From positions 372,001 to 436,000 of the forward strand of contig JAGKQI010000075.1 in NCBI GenBank assembly GCA_018806915.1: 64,000 bases of DNA, written 5' to 3'. The stretch comes from Phytophthora colocasiae (lineage: Eukaryota; Oomycota; Peronosporomycetes; Peronosporales; Peronosporaceae). The notes beneath the pieces were generated by a model. That model searched no databases. It had not been told where the DNA came from and worked only from the letters and a program-made list of their open reading frames with translations. A program made the position numbers and the translations under genes. Numbering within the stretch: the first letter of the stretch is position 1; every line of letters starts with the position of its first letter. Positions 10,828-23,537 of this stretch are shown here, piece by piece.

Positions 10828-13800
10828 ATGATGAAAGAGAGTGACGACGAGCACTTTGACGAGCTTGAGGTCAAATCCAATATTGCTGCAAGCGAAGAGG
10901 AAGACGATAGCGACGTCAAGTCTCGACGTTATAGAGAGAAAATACAAGAGCAAGAAGAGAGTGATGTACAAAGCGAAGAGGAGACGGTTAAAAGTAGTGG
11001 AAGCAGTTTGAAACCGGATGCCGCGATACCATCTCGATCGATTGCGGAGATTAAAATTCAAGATCAGTTCCACGCGCTGCCAGCGAATGACATTGAAGAC
11101 GATGATGATGGACAAGGGAACTACCAGATTGTGAAGAAGTCCATCTACAAGCCCCATCGTAAGGGTTTTCTCAGTCGCTTAACGGGAGGAGCCCCAATTG
11201 CATCCACCAAGCAGAAATATACTGTCAGTGAAATTACGGGGATTACCTCTGGCGATGAAGAAGAAACTGCAAACCTTTCCCCCAAAACGAAGGAGATTGA
11301 GGCAGTGGGTCCGGTGGTCGAAGAGGATGAGGGCATTGAAGTGTCGATTGATCGATCGGTGAAGGCACATCATAGAACTGGAGCAATTCGTCAAGAACGA
11401 CGCTTAAATGCTGAAGACGCGGCGATGGGAGGCCCATCTGAAGTCATCATCCACTCAGGAGATAATGAAGCTGGATTCGCCACTCTTAACCCGATAATTA
11501 GCAGCACACAGCGAAATGTGCCGAGCCATGGGGCTTTTGTAGCACCCGCGATGACTAAATCCTCGGGAATTCCTGTCGCGAAGGCTACTCCTATTCTTCT
11601 GGAGATTCCTGTTGCTGAGCAAAGTCGAGATCGATTACTACTGATTATTAATGCATTGGGCGCAACGGGTCTACCGAAGGCCGAAAAGTTTGGAACCCAA
11701 TCGTGCGGACTGGAGATGAGGTTGGTTGATAATTCAAGCGAGAACAAAATAAATTCGCCTGGTAGTTGGTCGTCCTGCTTAATGCGGACGGAGTTGCACA
11801 AGAAAGGTGGAAGTGAAGCACAATGGAATCAGCAGTTTACGACGACGTTGCGGTCCAAGGAGACCCAATTTCTTCACGTGAAAATTAAGACTAGCAGTAA
11901 GATTCTTGTGGGTGAAGCTAACGTTACTCTGGAGAAAGTTGGGGATTTATTCTATGACCAACATTATCCTTTGTTTCGGACGGAGGATAATAGTGAGAAC
12001 GGAAATGATCCAGTGGTTCTGTCGGCTGGACAAGTTCATCTGCAGTTGAAGATTGTGGATACAGCGCTGACACCACTACCTTCTGCGGTGATTCCTCCTC
12101 TACAATTGCTTAACTCTTCCAGTCAGAAATCTGCACCGTCAAATATCAAAAGTCTCCTAAACAGGTCGATTCCCGCTGTTCTTTTGAATGGGGGCCTATT
12201 TTTCAAGATCCCCTATCACACTCACAACCTTGTTGGGCGGACATCTGGACCTCGACGTCAATGGGTAGCAGTTAGGAGAGTGAACGACCCGACACACTTG
12301 CAAATTACCTGGGGAGATCCAACACTTTCGGGGAGCGCCGAGAGGAAGAGTTTGAGCTCACTTGACTTAGCTCTTGTGACAGAAATCCGTGAAGGCCACG
12401 GTACCGCTGCATTTGCAGCTCAAACGGATAGTAACGTGGTGAAGGAGAAAGAAAAGTGTTTTTCCCTTGTGACTCGAACGAGGACGTTGGATCTTGTCGC
12501 TGCTAGTAAAGAGGAGGCTCAGATTTGGGCCAACAACCTTCGTGAGCTGCTTTTCGCGTCGGAACTGTCAATGGATGCTAGTTTAATGTCAGCTCGTACA
12601 ATTGAAGAATTTAAGCAGTCTGCGCTTTCACCTCGAGACCAAGGCAGTAGTAACGTAAGTGGGAAACCAACTGCTGTCGCTCCAACTAAACGAATGTTAG
12701 CAGTGTGGAGAAATCGCATTTTTAACCTAGCTCGGCATGACAGAATTGACGATATCTTGGAATGCTTAGAAGATGGATGCCCAATTGACTTGCTCGAGAG
12801 CGGAACTGGCGATACGTTGTTAATGTTAGCGTGTCGCCTGGGAAACGCTGAGTTGGTGGAGTTATGCCTCTCACGAAGGGCGAAGAATGATCCTCACCCT
12901 GAGTTTGGAGAGACAGCACTGCAAGTTGCCGTTAATTCTTCTCATGCGCACTGTGTGGGGTTACTGCTTTCGACAGCCGCAAAGAGTGACATGGATTCGG
13001 AAATTGTCAACCATATTGATCCCAACAACGACGCTCCACTACACGTAGCCGCCCGTCACGGCGACTTGGCATGTTTGCAGCTTCTTCTTCACCACGGTGC
13101 CGATATTTGTGTTGTAGAGGAGTTTGGTCGAACACCTTTGCATTGTGCAGTGAATAATGGAAATCTCGATTGTGTAGCGTATTTACTGGACGTTGGTGGG
13201 GACTCAGTGCTCAACTCAGGTGATCATGATGGTGATACTGCACTTCATTACGCAGCATTATCTGGCAACGAAGCTATTGTGAAATTACTACTGGAGAGTG
13301 CAGCTGATGTGTTCGCAACGAATATCCACAAGGATACTGCCTATGATCTGGCTGTCCGGGAACAGCATCAACGGTGTGCCGAATTCATTTCGAAGTACTA
13401 TTTAACGAACGAGAAAGAAGCTTGCGCATCAGTCACGCGGAATGAACCTGCTTCCACACTGCTTGGAAGGTCAAAACAAAACCACCCAGGGATAATCTTT
13501 CGTGACAATGGCAAAGTGATAGAAGAAGATTTTGAGGAACCACATCCGTCGGCATTTGTCCATCCTGAAGTGTGGAAACCAGTGGTGAATGCTAAAACAA
13601 TTGACTACGAAGAAATTGGCTATGAAACTAGGCATCGGGCATCGAGTTATGCGGCAAGTGGGAGTTCTACTGGCCGGTTGGCTTTGTCTCCAACTGAACA
13701 GGTTCGAGACGCTCTAAAGAAACATCGAGCAAGCTCTTTATCACCCAGAGGGTATATACCAGAATGGACTGGTACTTCATACCATTCTGCACGGGAATTA

Positions 13801-15698
13801 CCCAGCTACGGGGCATATCCTCAGTCCAACGAGCGACTCGTGGCGACAGAACGACTTGACCGCGACCACATCCGCCCTTACCAGCAGTATTCAGCCCGAG
13901 AAAATGACTCACATTACCCTCCCAGACAATCCTGGGATTACTATCAACAAGAAAACAGTTACCCTCTTCACTATGCAAGGCAAACTGCTGTGGAATACAA
14001 AGAACCATCACAAAGTTATTGGGCAGGAGCTCAACCAGCAACTAATTCTTCGGTTGTGATGTCAACTCCTCCAATGGCTTGGGGCGAGTACAATCTAGTA
14101 AACACTACTTCCTACCCTCAAGCAGTTTCCCAACCAAAACCGGACACGCAATGGGATACACTTTACACTGAAGATGGTTACCCGTACTATGTGAATCGAC
14201 GTACCGGTGTCTCGCAGTGGGAGAAACCTGTTGAAGAAGACGTAGATGTCCAAGAAGTGCAAGCCGATACGAGGACAGAAGCACTATCTCCTGATGCAAT
14301 TATTCGATTGCGGCTGGCGGAAGTCCGGAAGCAGAAATCCCAAGTAGCTCTTGTATCTCCTGTCAGTTCGCAGATCACTTCTTGCTCAACACCAACAGTA
14401 GCAAATCAGCCTTTGGCCGCACCGTGTTCACCCGAAACACCTGCAAGTGTTGCATCTGTTCCTGTTCAATCTGTAACAATTTCCGAGCCATCGAAGTATG
14501 AATCTCGCACAGGACTCAAACTCTCGGTTGACATTGCTGCTCCCCCAGCGACGGATGGTACGTGCTGTAGTTTGTGAAGCTTTTTGGTTTTAGCTAACCT
14601 CTTGTTACACAAGTGGCTCGACCTGTTTTCCTTCCGTCACCTCGATCAAAAAGCCCAATCAAGAAGTTTCTGGAAGAAGCTGATGAATGTGCTACTAGTG
14701 GCTCGTTTGAAAAGGTAAGCTATTGAATTTTATTGAGCAACGGAGTCACACGCTAATTTCTTTCGGTCTGTAGTCTCGAGCTTCTTCCCCTCGAGGTCGA
14801 TCCAAGAATATTCAGCTGATTGAGTTGAAACGCGCAAACAATTTAGCTCTCGCACTTGCCAGCTTCAAGATTCACGATCACTATGAGCAGATAGTGAACG
14901 ACATTGTTACTATGGATGAACGCGTAGTTAACCCAGCTCTATTGGGTTGTCTCCAGCGATTTTTCCCTACTACACAGGAAAAACAAGCTCTTCAAAGCTT
15001 CAAAGGATCTGTTAGCACCCTGGGCAAGGCAGAACGCTTTTTCTGCTTGCTGTTTCAAGTCCCGGGGATGCAGGAGAGAATCGATATGTTCCTGTACAAG
15101 ATGGAGTTCGCTCGTATCCAGTCCACCTTGCTGTCGCGAATTCTGGTCGTGAGACGGGCGTGTAGAGATCTAGTGGAGAATTTTTCGTTTATCCAAGCAC
15201 TGGAAAAGGTAAGAGTTGCGACTGTCTCATTAATGTTTTGCTCTAACTCTTCTCTTTGTTGGATATAACCAGTTTTTCAAGAAACGCTTGACTTCATTTT
15301 CAGCATTTGAAGCCGACAAAGTGCAGTTCAAATCCGAATATTTATCAGAAGTGGACGAGAAGTTGAGCTCATTTCGTGGAGATATTGAAAAGGCGATGAA
15401 CGTGGAGCTAGTGGAGTTGCAGCTGCAGTTGAATCGTTTGGTTGCTGGCATGAGGTCGATCCAGTCGTTTGTCAACAGAAGTCCGACTTCAACTTCGGGT
15501 CAATCCGAAGAACGTGACGGCAAAGCTAGAGATATTCTCCACCGCTTTCTTATGGATACGCGATCGCAACTTGCTGAGATTGAGAGTGAATATGAGGCGA
15601 TGGAGCTATGGGGAGATAAGCTACTAGCTGTGTTCGGAGAGAGCAAGGCGACGTGCCAAATTTCGGCCATCTTGCAAGTAGTTGTCGATCTTTTGTAG
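10828..15698 (+). CDS. C2-PH-ankyrin-WW protein with a C-terminal formin FH2-like domain
   Basis: Four exons (10828-14557, 14614-14714, 14774-15208, 15273-15698) with in-frame GT-AG junctions, giving about 1,563 residues. Order of regions: acidic N-terminus; C2-like region about 265-410 (LLLIINALGATGLPKAEKFG); PH-like region about 455-575; ankyrin repeats about 630-860 (for example APLHVAARHGDLACLQLLL); Tyr/Ser-rich linker; WW domain about 1107-1135 (GYPYYVNRRTGVSQWEKP); FH2-like region from about 1285 (RANNLALALASFKI, LQRFFPTTQEKQAL, LGKAERFFCLLFQVPGMQER). FH2 domains nucleate actin filaments and cap barbed ends. Here the G-N-[FY]-L-N block and the following segment are missing, so activity is doubtful. 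It is probably a membrane- or cytoskeleton-linked scaffold peculiar to oomycetes. Confidence 0.8.
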
Positions 15699-15764
15699 TG
15701 TAAAATGGTAAACATGATAGTTTTGTCTTATATTCTTGAGCTTGGACATTACAAGTGCCACTAC

Positions 15765-16304
15765 CTAGTAGTAATCCTTGCCTGTTCCCCCCATCGAGTA
15801 TGCTGACATTGTCCGCATTTCTACAAGCTGCTCCTGGCTTGCGTTCGAGGGGAATTCACGGATGTTTGCAGCGTATCGTTCATTTTTCTTGGCATCCTCC
15901 TCCCACTGGATGTGGTCGTATGTGGGCTCACGCATTTGAATTCGACGCAGGATAGCCTGGTTCTCAGACGTGATTTTCTGCAACTCCCGTTTACGCTGAC
16001 CCTTGTTTAGACTGTGCGAGTATGCAATAGACTGGTTCTTGTTGTCGAGCGTCTCTCCTTGCATGATTGTCGACATCTTTTCCAGCAGAATACGGTTTTC
16101 ACGCTCAATCTCAGCATAGCGCTCCTCCTTCATTTGTTCCTTTTTAAGGTTCTTGCGTAGATGGGTCGGACGATGCGGTTCACTGTTATCGATGGCACTC
16201 TTGATGGCGTATAGCTTGGTTCGATGGATTTCCTGGCATCGTTGGTAATACTTGGAGTCTGTGTGCTTGTTTAGTGTGGGGATTGCCTTGCGTCCGCGGT
16301 CCAT
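15765..16304 (-). CDS. CFAP97/Hemingway-domain protein
   Basis: Intact single-exon gene of 179 residues, about the length of the small CFAP97D members. The conserved block runs through the middle and end: AYSHSLNKGQRKRELQKIT, then ENQAILRRIQMREPTYDH and WEEDAKKNERYAANI. The family is associated with motile cilia and sperm flagella. Oomycetes need flagella for zoospores, so a flagellar role is likely. The start codon is 105 bp from that of the divergent CCDC103-like gene, so the two probably share a promoter. The 3' end lies tail to tail with the formin-like gene. Confidence 0.85.
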   Translation of the reverse strand: MDRGRKAIPTLNKHTDSKYYQRCQEIHRTKLYAIKSAIDNSEPHRPTHLRKNLKKEQMKEERYAEIERENRILLEKMSTIMQGETLDNKNQSIAYSHSLNKGQRKRELQKITSENQAILRRIQMREPTYDHIQWEEDAKKNERYAANIREFPSNASQEQLVEMRTMSAYSMGGTGKDYY

Positions 16305-16409
16305 TGTTAGTAGTTATCGGACAGCGCGTTGATGTGAATGTGGAGAACAGATGCCTGCAATGGCATCTAGCCAAGATCATCGACTATTTCTGCAGTAGCT
16401 ACTGGTAAC

Positions 16410-17386
16410 ATGCAATTGCGACCAGGATTAGCCTGTCATAAGAGCACTCTTATGACGCCTTTTCGTGCGCACAAATATCCAAATGACGCTTCACCAAAGT
16501 ATCTTGATACTTTGGTGAAGCGTCATTTGGATATGGTGAAGCAGTCAGAGGAGCAACTCACGTCCATTGCACACGGTGCATTCGATACTGCAGCATTGCA
16601 GCAAGAACTGGCCCAAGCTCTTGAGGATGATCGAATCTACAAACTCACTGACAACATGAAGAAGCGTGCGATCCACACGGCTGCTAATTACGACGAGTTC
16701 AAGGTGATGATCACTGTGATCTTTTTCTCATTTGTATAGTTTACTGACTGTTCTGTTAGAACCTCGTGGCGTGTGCAGATCTGAAGCCTATTTCGCAAAA
16801 AGAGCTGCGTGATTTCTCTAAAGCTGATAGGCAAACCAACATCCCGTTCAAGAAGAAAACGTCACGAAAGAAAGTTGCCAACGAACGACGGTTCCAGCCA
16901 GCAGCTCCAGCATTAGATGTACCACCAGCTACTGCAGTGGATTTCTGCCGCAATTGGAAGCGATACCTCAAGACGACCAATGCAAAGTATAGGTGCGGTG
17001 TTGATTCTGCCTTAGCTTTTGAAAGTGATTTTGACTTTTGTTCGATTAGATATCTGAAACTTACCACACCTGAGCGACTCGCTGACATGTTTAAAGCAGA
17101 TATCGATTCCGACCTCATGGCGGAGATTATTGAAGTTCTGGTATCCTCTTGGCACGAGAAAGCTGTGGATACGAGCCCAGGGCAACCAGCTCAGGCAACA
17201 TTTGCTCTAGCGATCATGATGGCTCTGTCCCAAACGGCTCGTTTGTCGCTTATTCTGGACTTTTTTGAGGATCATCAAACGGAAAAGATGCGTGAGTTTT
17301 TTCACTTAGTAGAGGCCACCGAGGATTTACATGAGCAAGAACTCGAGACGTTAAGCAGCCTCAAGTGTAAACTACGGCTAGGTTAG
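16410..17386 (+). CDS. CCDC103-like dynein arm attachment factor (RPAP3-C domain)
   Basis: Three exons (16410-16703, 16760-16992, 17050-17386) join in frame to give about 287 residues. The N-terminal part has the CCDC103-type helix (LQQELAQALEDDRIYKLTDN) followed by YDEFKNLVACADLKPIS. The C-terminal part matches the RPAP3/monad C-terminal domain (RYLKLTTPERLADMFK, then MALSQTARLSLILDF). CCDC103 homologues help anchor dynein arms on axonemes. Its divergent neighbour is a CFAP97-like gene, which supports a flagellar role. The N-terminal coding region contains a perfect 60-bp palindrome (16475-16534). An alternative start is the in-frame ATG near 16452. Confidence 0.75.
16475..16534. repeat. Perfect palindrome, 29-bp arms, 2-nt loop
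   Basis: Left arm 16475-16503 (starts ATATCCAAATGACGC) and right arm 16506-16534 are exact reverse complements separated by TT. It lies in the first exon of the CCDC103-like gene, about 65 bp after its first ATG, and is translated in frame. Confidence 0.95.
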
Positions 17387-17498
17387 CATAGGCTTGATAC
17401 ACTCATGCATTTAAACCTCACTTTCACTCAACACGGCAATCATCTTTGTAAATTAGGGGTGCAGAAGTTTGAAGACAAATGCTACGGCATTCGCTTGC

Positions 17499-18784
17499 CT
17501 ACTTTGTCTCCGGTGATGCTGACAGGAAATACTCGAGCGATGATTTTGCACATAATAGGCCTAGTGTCAGCAGAAAGCAGCCCAATCCGCGCATAATCAT
17601 ATCGATGGTGTGGTTTTGCAGACGCTACTCAAGCAACACAGGCATGTGTTAATTCAACTCATAAGTTATCAACATTTGGAAAATAGTACGAACCTGCTTG
17701 TACTTCTTCAATAGTGAAAGCAGCAAATAGAACCATGTCGAGACGCCGCCACAAACACCCATTGCAAATACGACTGCAAGGAACAGTGTGAATTCGAGCA
17801 TCCCGGTGCCGTAAACTATACAAGCAATCACTGTTAGTTCTGGCCACTTCAGTACTTTTACACACATCTGACTTACCTGATGCAATAGCACCGGTGTAGG
17901 ATGCAAGCAGAGCCGGGTTAATTCCAGACATCGTAAGACCCATGAGGATGTTCTTAAGCACCTCGCCTTGCGGTCGTCGTACCCCTTTCCCATGGGAGGC
18001 TTCAACATCAGGGTCTAATGATGGCTTCATGTCTGCCTTCAGGAAAACCAAGCCAATTAACGTGAACATTATCGCTCCCAACACCCTAGAAACACAATAA
18101 TACTCTCCAGTTAAAAAAATCTTCAAATCTACATACACCAAAAACCATCCACATACTTGGAAACTGGCAACAGGAATTTTGCACCCGCCAGGAAGCTACC
18201 AAAGCCCCAAAACGCAATCCCAGCATACGTCTACATGTATCAAGAAAAAAAAAGTAAGTCAGCCGTCACCCTGACAACACACACTACGTCCGTACCGCTT
18301 CTGAGATAGCTCCACCCACTGCAATTGTGAGTGCAGCACTGTATTTCCCCTGAATGCCTAGCTTAAGCACCATGGCAGACGTAGGTCCTGCAATAGGTAC
18401 AGATCCCAAGAAGCCAAAGCAGAAACCAGCGATCAACGGCAGCAATAGACGCAAAACTAACGGGGCCTGGGTAGCGTTCTCCGGTACAACTGTAGGTTCC
18501 ATCACTTCATTCTCTTCTATATTCTCTCCATCTGCAGCTGCTTCGTCGTCCATATCAACGCCTCCATCGGCTGTAACTGGCGCTGGAACGTCTACAGATC
18601 GAGGTTGGACTATTTCTTCGACTGGTCTATTGGCAATAGAAGGCGCTGGCGTCTCTGGAGACAGGTGAGAGAACAGCAAAAACAGTAGCAGCAGTGCCAC
18701 CACTCCGCCTACCACAGCGCCACGCCGTAGTCGGCGATACGGCACCCACGCGTGGCGCATGGCGCGCTTGTAGAGCGGCAGCAT
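17499..18784 (-). CDS. LysE-type membrane transporter-like protein
   Basis: Five exons (18784-18296, 18230-18157, 18085-17877, 17815-17694, 17624-17499) with consistent phases, giving about 339 residues. A basic N-terminus precedes a signal-anchor helix (VVALLLLFLLF), then an acidic Pro-rich loop. A multi-helix domain follows. It begins GFLGSVPIAGPTSAMVLKLG, which resembles the G-x-x-P-G-P start of LysE/RhtB-type exporters, and continues with GAIMFTLIGLVFLK, then ISGIN-like SGINPALLASYTGA and MRGLGCFLLTLGLLCA near the end. Substrate unknown. It is divergently transcribed from the WDR62-like gene, 148 bp apart at the start codons. The family call rests on topology and one motif, so it is moderate. 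Confidence 0.65.
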
Positions 18785-18932
18785 AGCGTCGAAATGTTTG
18801 TGCCCCGTGTTGTCGTTTTACGCATGAGGACGAGATGGGCAGTTCGTGACACCTCGCGAAAGTGACATCAACTATTTCAACCAATCAGGAACGGAGAGTG
18901 TGAAACGACGCCATGTGACCTTCACTCCGGAA

Positions 18933-21900
18933 ATGGCCGATTCGGCACTGCCTCCGCCGCGCTCACGGCTCATCTTGGAGCGCGTACTGGGCCTCACAGC
19001 GCTTAGTAACGCGCAGGTGGCGGTGAACCCTGTGTCAGGTGAGTTGGCGTACGCGGCGGGATGCATTGTGGTGGTCTACAACCTGCGGCGTAACAAACAA
19101 GTGCGATATTATCGCGTGGACAAGAATGTGGCGTGTTTGTGCTTCTCGCCCAACGGCCAGTTCCTTGCTATTGGAGAGAAGGGTTATTTACCAGCTATTA
19201 CAATATGGGACGGCACCGACGGCACGTTGTGTGCTGAACTACAGCGCCACCAGTACGGTGTAGCCTGTATGTCTTTCAGTCAAGATGGACGCTTTCTTTT
19301 GTCTGCAGGACTCGTGCATGACCAGCACCTCTATGCCTGGGAACTTAAGAGAAAGGATTCAGCACGAAGGCTAGAAGTTACAGCTGTGGGATGTGCTTTT
19401 GTCGAAGACAAGATTCTAGACGCAGATTACTGTCAAGCTGGAAACTTTTTTGTTACAGTTGGGGTAAAGCACTTCAAGGTAAGAAAAAGATAGGATTATA
19501 ATGGTTATTGATGTGATTAACACTTATTTCTGTTACGTTAGTACTGGTTCCTGGATGATAATGGATCGTTTTTAGTGACTGGGCAATCTGTGAACGAACT
19601 GCCGGAGCTACAACATCGAGAAGCAACCGTAAATGCAAAATCATCGGCAACATTTACAGGTGTGGGGTGTGGGTATGGAAGCTGTGAGTTGAAGACGTTT
19701 GCGGTCACTTTGGACGGGACTCTATGTTGCTTTGGGGCCTCAGGTATCCTGGAAAGACTGGTTTCACTAGAATCAAACTGTGGGAATGCCATCTCCGTTA
19801 CAGAATCATACGTGGCTGTTGGAGGATCAAGTGGAGTCGTAAGGCTTTTTGATCCTTCGACACTCGAATATCGGATAACATTGCCCTTCCCCCCGGCATT
19901 TGGTGCTGCCAATTTGAAACTCTCGCCATCATTACCAAGCATTTTATATCCGAGTGATCCATTTCGGTATCCTGCAGCAATTGCCACTCGTATCACGGGA
20001 TCTCACGTCATCGTTTTTTACAGCGATCGAAGCATTTTTATCTACAGCACAGCGAATCCAGATGTGGTAACTATCGAACGCTCGTTCTTGTATCACAGCG
20101 GAGGTGTTTGCGACCTGCAGGTAGTTGGACTGGTGCGTGGCACCAATGCAAAAGGAAAACTGGTTTATGGTGAGAATGGAGGAACATCCGTGGCTATTAT
20201 CCCAAACGGTACATTTGTTACTTGCTCGGACGATAACACTATTCGTCTTTGGAATTTAGAGTTGCATCGAAGACCATTAAAGGCCAATCGATTTGAGCCT
20301 ACCGATGGCAGGTTTGATCACGAGTTCTGGAGAAATCCTTACAGCCAGGAAATGCTCAGGGTAATTTATAATGACCATGATGGTGACTTTGAAGATGAGC
20401 ACTGTGTCGTACTCGGAGGGACATGCTCCCACAACTCTTGCAGTACTGTGCACTCGCCACCAAAAGACCATGGTCGGAACAAAGGATTGACAGTAGTGTC
20501 CATTCGTCCTGATCAAAAGGAGATTGCTGCTGGAGATCACGAAGGCAACGTTGTTGTTATGGCTGTACCCCTGGATAAACCTGCAATACGAATTAGTGCA
20601 CACAACTCCAAGGTGAATTGTTTGACTTACAGTAACCTGAACGATGATAGACCTGTATTTATGGCTTCGGGAGGAAAAGATAGATTAATTCATCTGTATG
20701 ATTGCCAAAGGGGACATGCAGTGCTAAGCACATTGGAGAAACACTCGGCTGCTGTAAAGAACGTATCATTATCTCATGATGGAAAAACATTGCTGAGCTG
20801 TGGGGCCGACAATTCTGTTACGGTTTCTTCTATTGATGTGAAAGGCAAAGCAACCGAATCGAAAGTGGTGCCTTGTACTGGTGGGAAAGTTTTTAACACT
20901 GTTCTGCTTCCTGATAGTGATATTGTTGTGGCGTGTGGCAGTAACAAGCTTGAAGTTCTTAGTGTTTCTACTGGAAAGCTGCGGTTAGCCCATCTGGTTG
21001 GAGAACAGCATCACGTAGCAGTTTGCCCCGCTAACTACTGCGTTGCTATGAGTGGATCTTCCGCGGAGAAAACTATTCACGTCATGGATTTGAAAACTGG
21101 GGACACACTAGCAACGGGTACTGGGCACGGTGAAGCAATTACTGCTCTGAAATTCACACCAGATTGTCGTCGATTACTGTCTGCCAGCAGTGACGGCTGC
21201 ATCTTTGTGTGGAGACTTGGCGATGATATCCAAGCAGAGATCAAGGCAAAACTACCACGTGTGATTGAGGTGCAACATCCAATACCAGCTCCGCCTTGTT
21301 CTACGAGTACTGATCACCAGGAACCGGTTCTTCCGCCGCCAGCACCTCCACTGAAAATTGCTGGTCATACAAGAGATCCCAGTTCTCCTGATCCACTGCC
21401 ACCTAAAGACACTCGTTTACCAGTTCCGATTGTCCCAGAAAAAACTACTCCAACACGTGTTTCAAAGAGATCCCCTCCCAGGTGGAAAGGAAATGGAATA
21501 GCTGTGCCTGGGCCAATGGCAGGAATTCCCATGGAGGATTGGATGAAGACGAGGACCACGGCAAAACCAACCATCCATGTAATTGACGACAACGATACAA
21601 GTACAGAATTCAAGGCAAGGCTGAAGACTCCAAGTAACGATGGCGCTCTTGTGATTGATCGATTGCAAACACCAGACTGGGCAAAGACCGCTCTAACTGA
21701 AATGCAACCTGGAACAGGTTCCTGTCCAGAAGTACAAGTTATGAGTCATGAAGCACCTCCTCATGGCAAATGGGGGAACCATGTTGCTGCTTCGCTACCT
21801 TTTAAAAAGGATGTCTCTGAAGAAAAAGGCTTGGAGTTGACCGATTTGAACTTTCACCAAGAAGCAAATACTCAAGGAAAATGCAGTGCTCCTACACCAA

Positions 21901-23537
21901 AAGCAGAGAAGGGTGACTTGACGGCTTTGTCAGTTGAAGTGTCCTCAACCACGAAGTCGCTGATGTCATCCTCTCTAGCGCTTGAACGGGAACAGTTGGA
22001 GAAGCGGAAGAAGCAAATCGACACAGCCAATGCCGTTTTCGCTATGAATACTCGACTAAGTCAACTGGGATTGATTAAGCAACAAAAAACAACACCCACC
22101 ACACAGCCAAGACAGACAGGTAGCACGACACTTTCCCCACCTAAGAAAGTCAAAGCTCCTCCGACCAACACCATTACTAGTGCTACGATGTTGCCTTCGC
22201 CCAAGGTACAATCCGTACGACAAAGCCCCCCAAAAAGCTCCATCACAGCTCCTACTGCAGTGGCAATTGAACTACCTGCCGAAGATCGCCTTCCCAATGT
22301 CCTTGATAAAGCACTGGATGAATCACTTGGCGAGTCATTTGAAATGGTGTCATCTCCGGTGGAAAATGAATGCATGGAGAAAACCCAAGCTAGTACTGGA
22401 GTTGCGAAGGATATGGATACCAATTTGCCACCTAACGGCCGTGATGGAGGTGCTCACCAAACTACTGAGGACTTAGTGAGCCAAGCACTCCGTACACTAA
22501 ATAGCGTGGAACCACCGAAGTCACCCCCAATGGTAAACATAGCAGATTCCTTGAGTATTCATACCAGTGGGTATGGTCTACAAGCCCCAAGTATCGCAAC
22601 CTCGACTGACAGTCATATCCATTCTCCTCTGGAGGTGGAAGTCTCTCTTAGCACCTTCACAAGTGGGTTTACTCAACCTACTCAGGGAAGAGAAGAAAAT
22701 GTACAGCGGAGTGTTGAGACGGTCGCTTCATCACTCAGCGTCTTCACGGCTGGTTACACAGGACAAGATCATAAACGAAGCCCAAACGAATCAATTGTCG
22801 TAACTGCAGCGGGTAGTGCAGTGGCTGAGTCAATAAGCACCTTTACTTCAGGTTACAGCACAGCAAGGTGCGAAGACCCGGCAAAGATTCCTCAACAAGT
22901 CCCTGTGGACATCTCACTGAGCAACTTTACCAGCGGATACGAAACTGGCAAGCTTGAAGTTGATGTACATTCGAAATCCAATGTCGAAGGGCCCAAACCA
23001 CTTCCTGTTACGAAAGCTTCACTTTCCACTTTTACTTCTGGTTACGGTGCAGTCGTATCTCCAATGTCAATCGGGAAGACAACAAACAGCAAGAGCGTCG
23101 ACATTCAGCCACCTAGTCCTCTTGATGCCCCAGACAATAATCCAACATCTTCCAAGTCAACAAAAGGTACGAATTCTTTAGAAACGAAGGCACAACTCAA
23201 CTAAATTTGCTTTTGTCGCTCAAACAGCAGCTAACCTGGAAGCAGTTGTATTGGACGCAATAAGGTACGCCACGGTTCTGGTATCGTTATGACAACTAGT
23301 GTAAACTGACGACTTGGTTACGCAGTGGATTGAGCCGGCCACTGGAGGACGCTGCGACTGCACTGGACGAATTGCTATCCAACCTCGTAGCTGAAGCAGG
23401 TAATAGTACTTTATTCAAATTCTCGGCGTTGAAGTATCTAATTCATTAACGGAACGATAGATCCAAAACTTCTGGAAATCCAGGAGCTCATCGGGGCTCT
23501 GCAATCGGCTGTGAAGGACAAGTTGCACTTAAATTGA
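18933..23537 (+). CDS. WDR62/MAPKBP1-like WD40 protein
   Basis: Five exons (18933-19478, 19542-23166, 23228-23264, 23326-23399, 23461-23537), all phases consistent, giving about 1,452 residues. I chose the ATG at 18933; the open frame extends upstream only without an ATG. The N-terminus LERVLGLTALSNAQVAVNP and AYAAGCIVVVYNLRRNKQ is typical of WDR62/MAPKBP1. Two WD40 propellers follow, for example GTFVTCSDDNTIRLWNLE and RRLLSASSDGCIFVWRLG. Animal relatives act at centrosomes, spindle poles and in JNK scaffolding. The tail is disordered and carries six copies of an S-[LI]-S-x-[FH]-T-[SA]-G-[YF] motif (22546-23050). It ends in a short amphipathic helix. A role at the basal body or spindle is inferred. 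Confidence 0.85.

Noticed and set aside
18846..18932. Extended N-terminus of the WDR62-like protein.
   Set aside because: The extension starts at GTG; the first ATG at 18933 begins directly before the conserved region.
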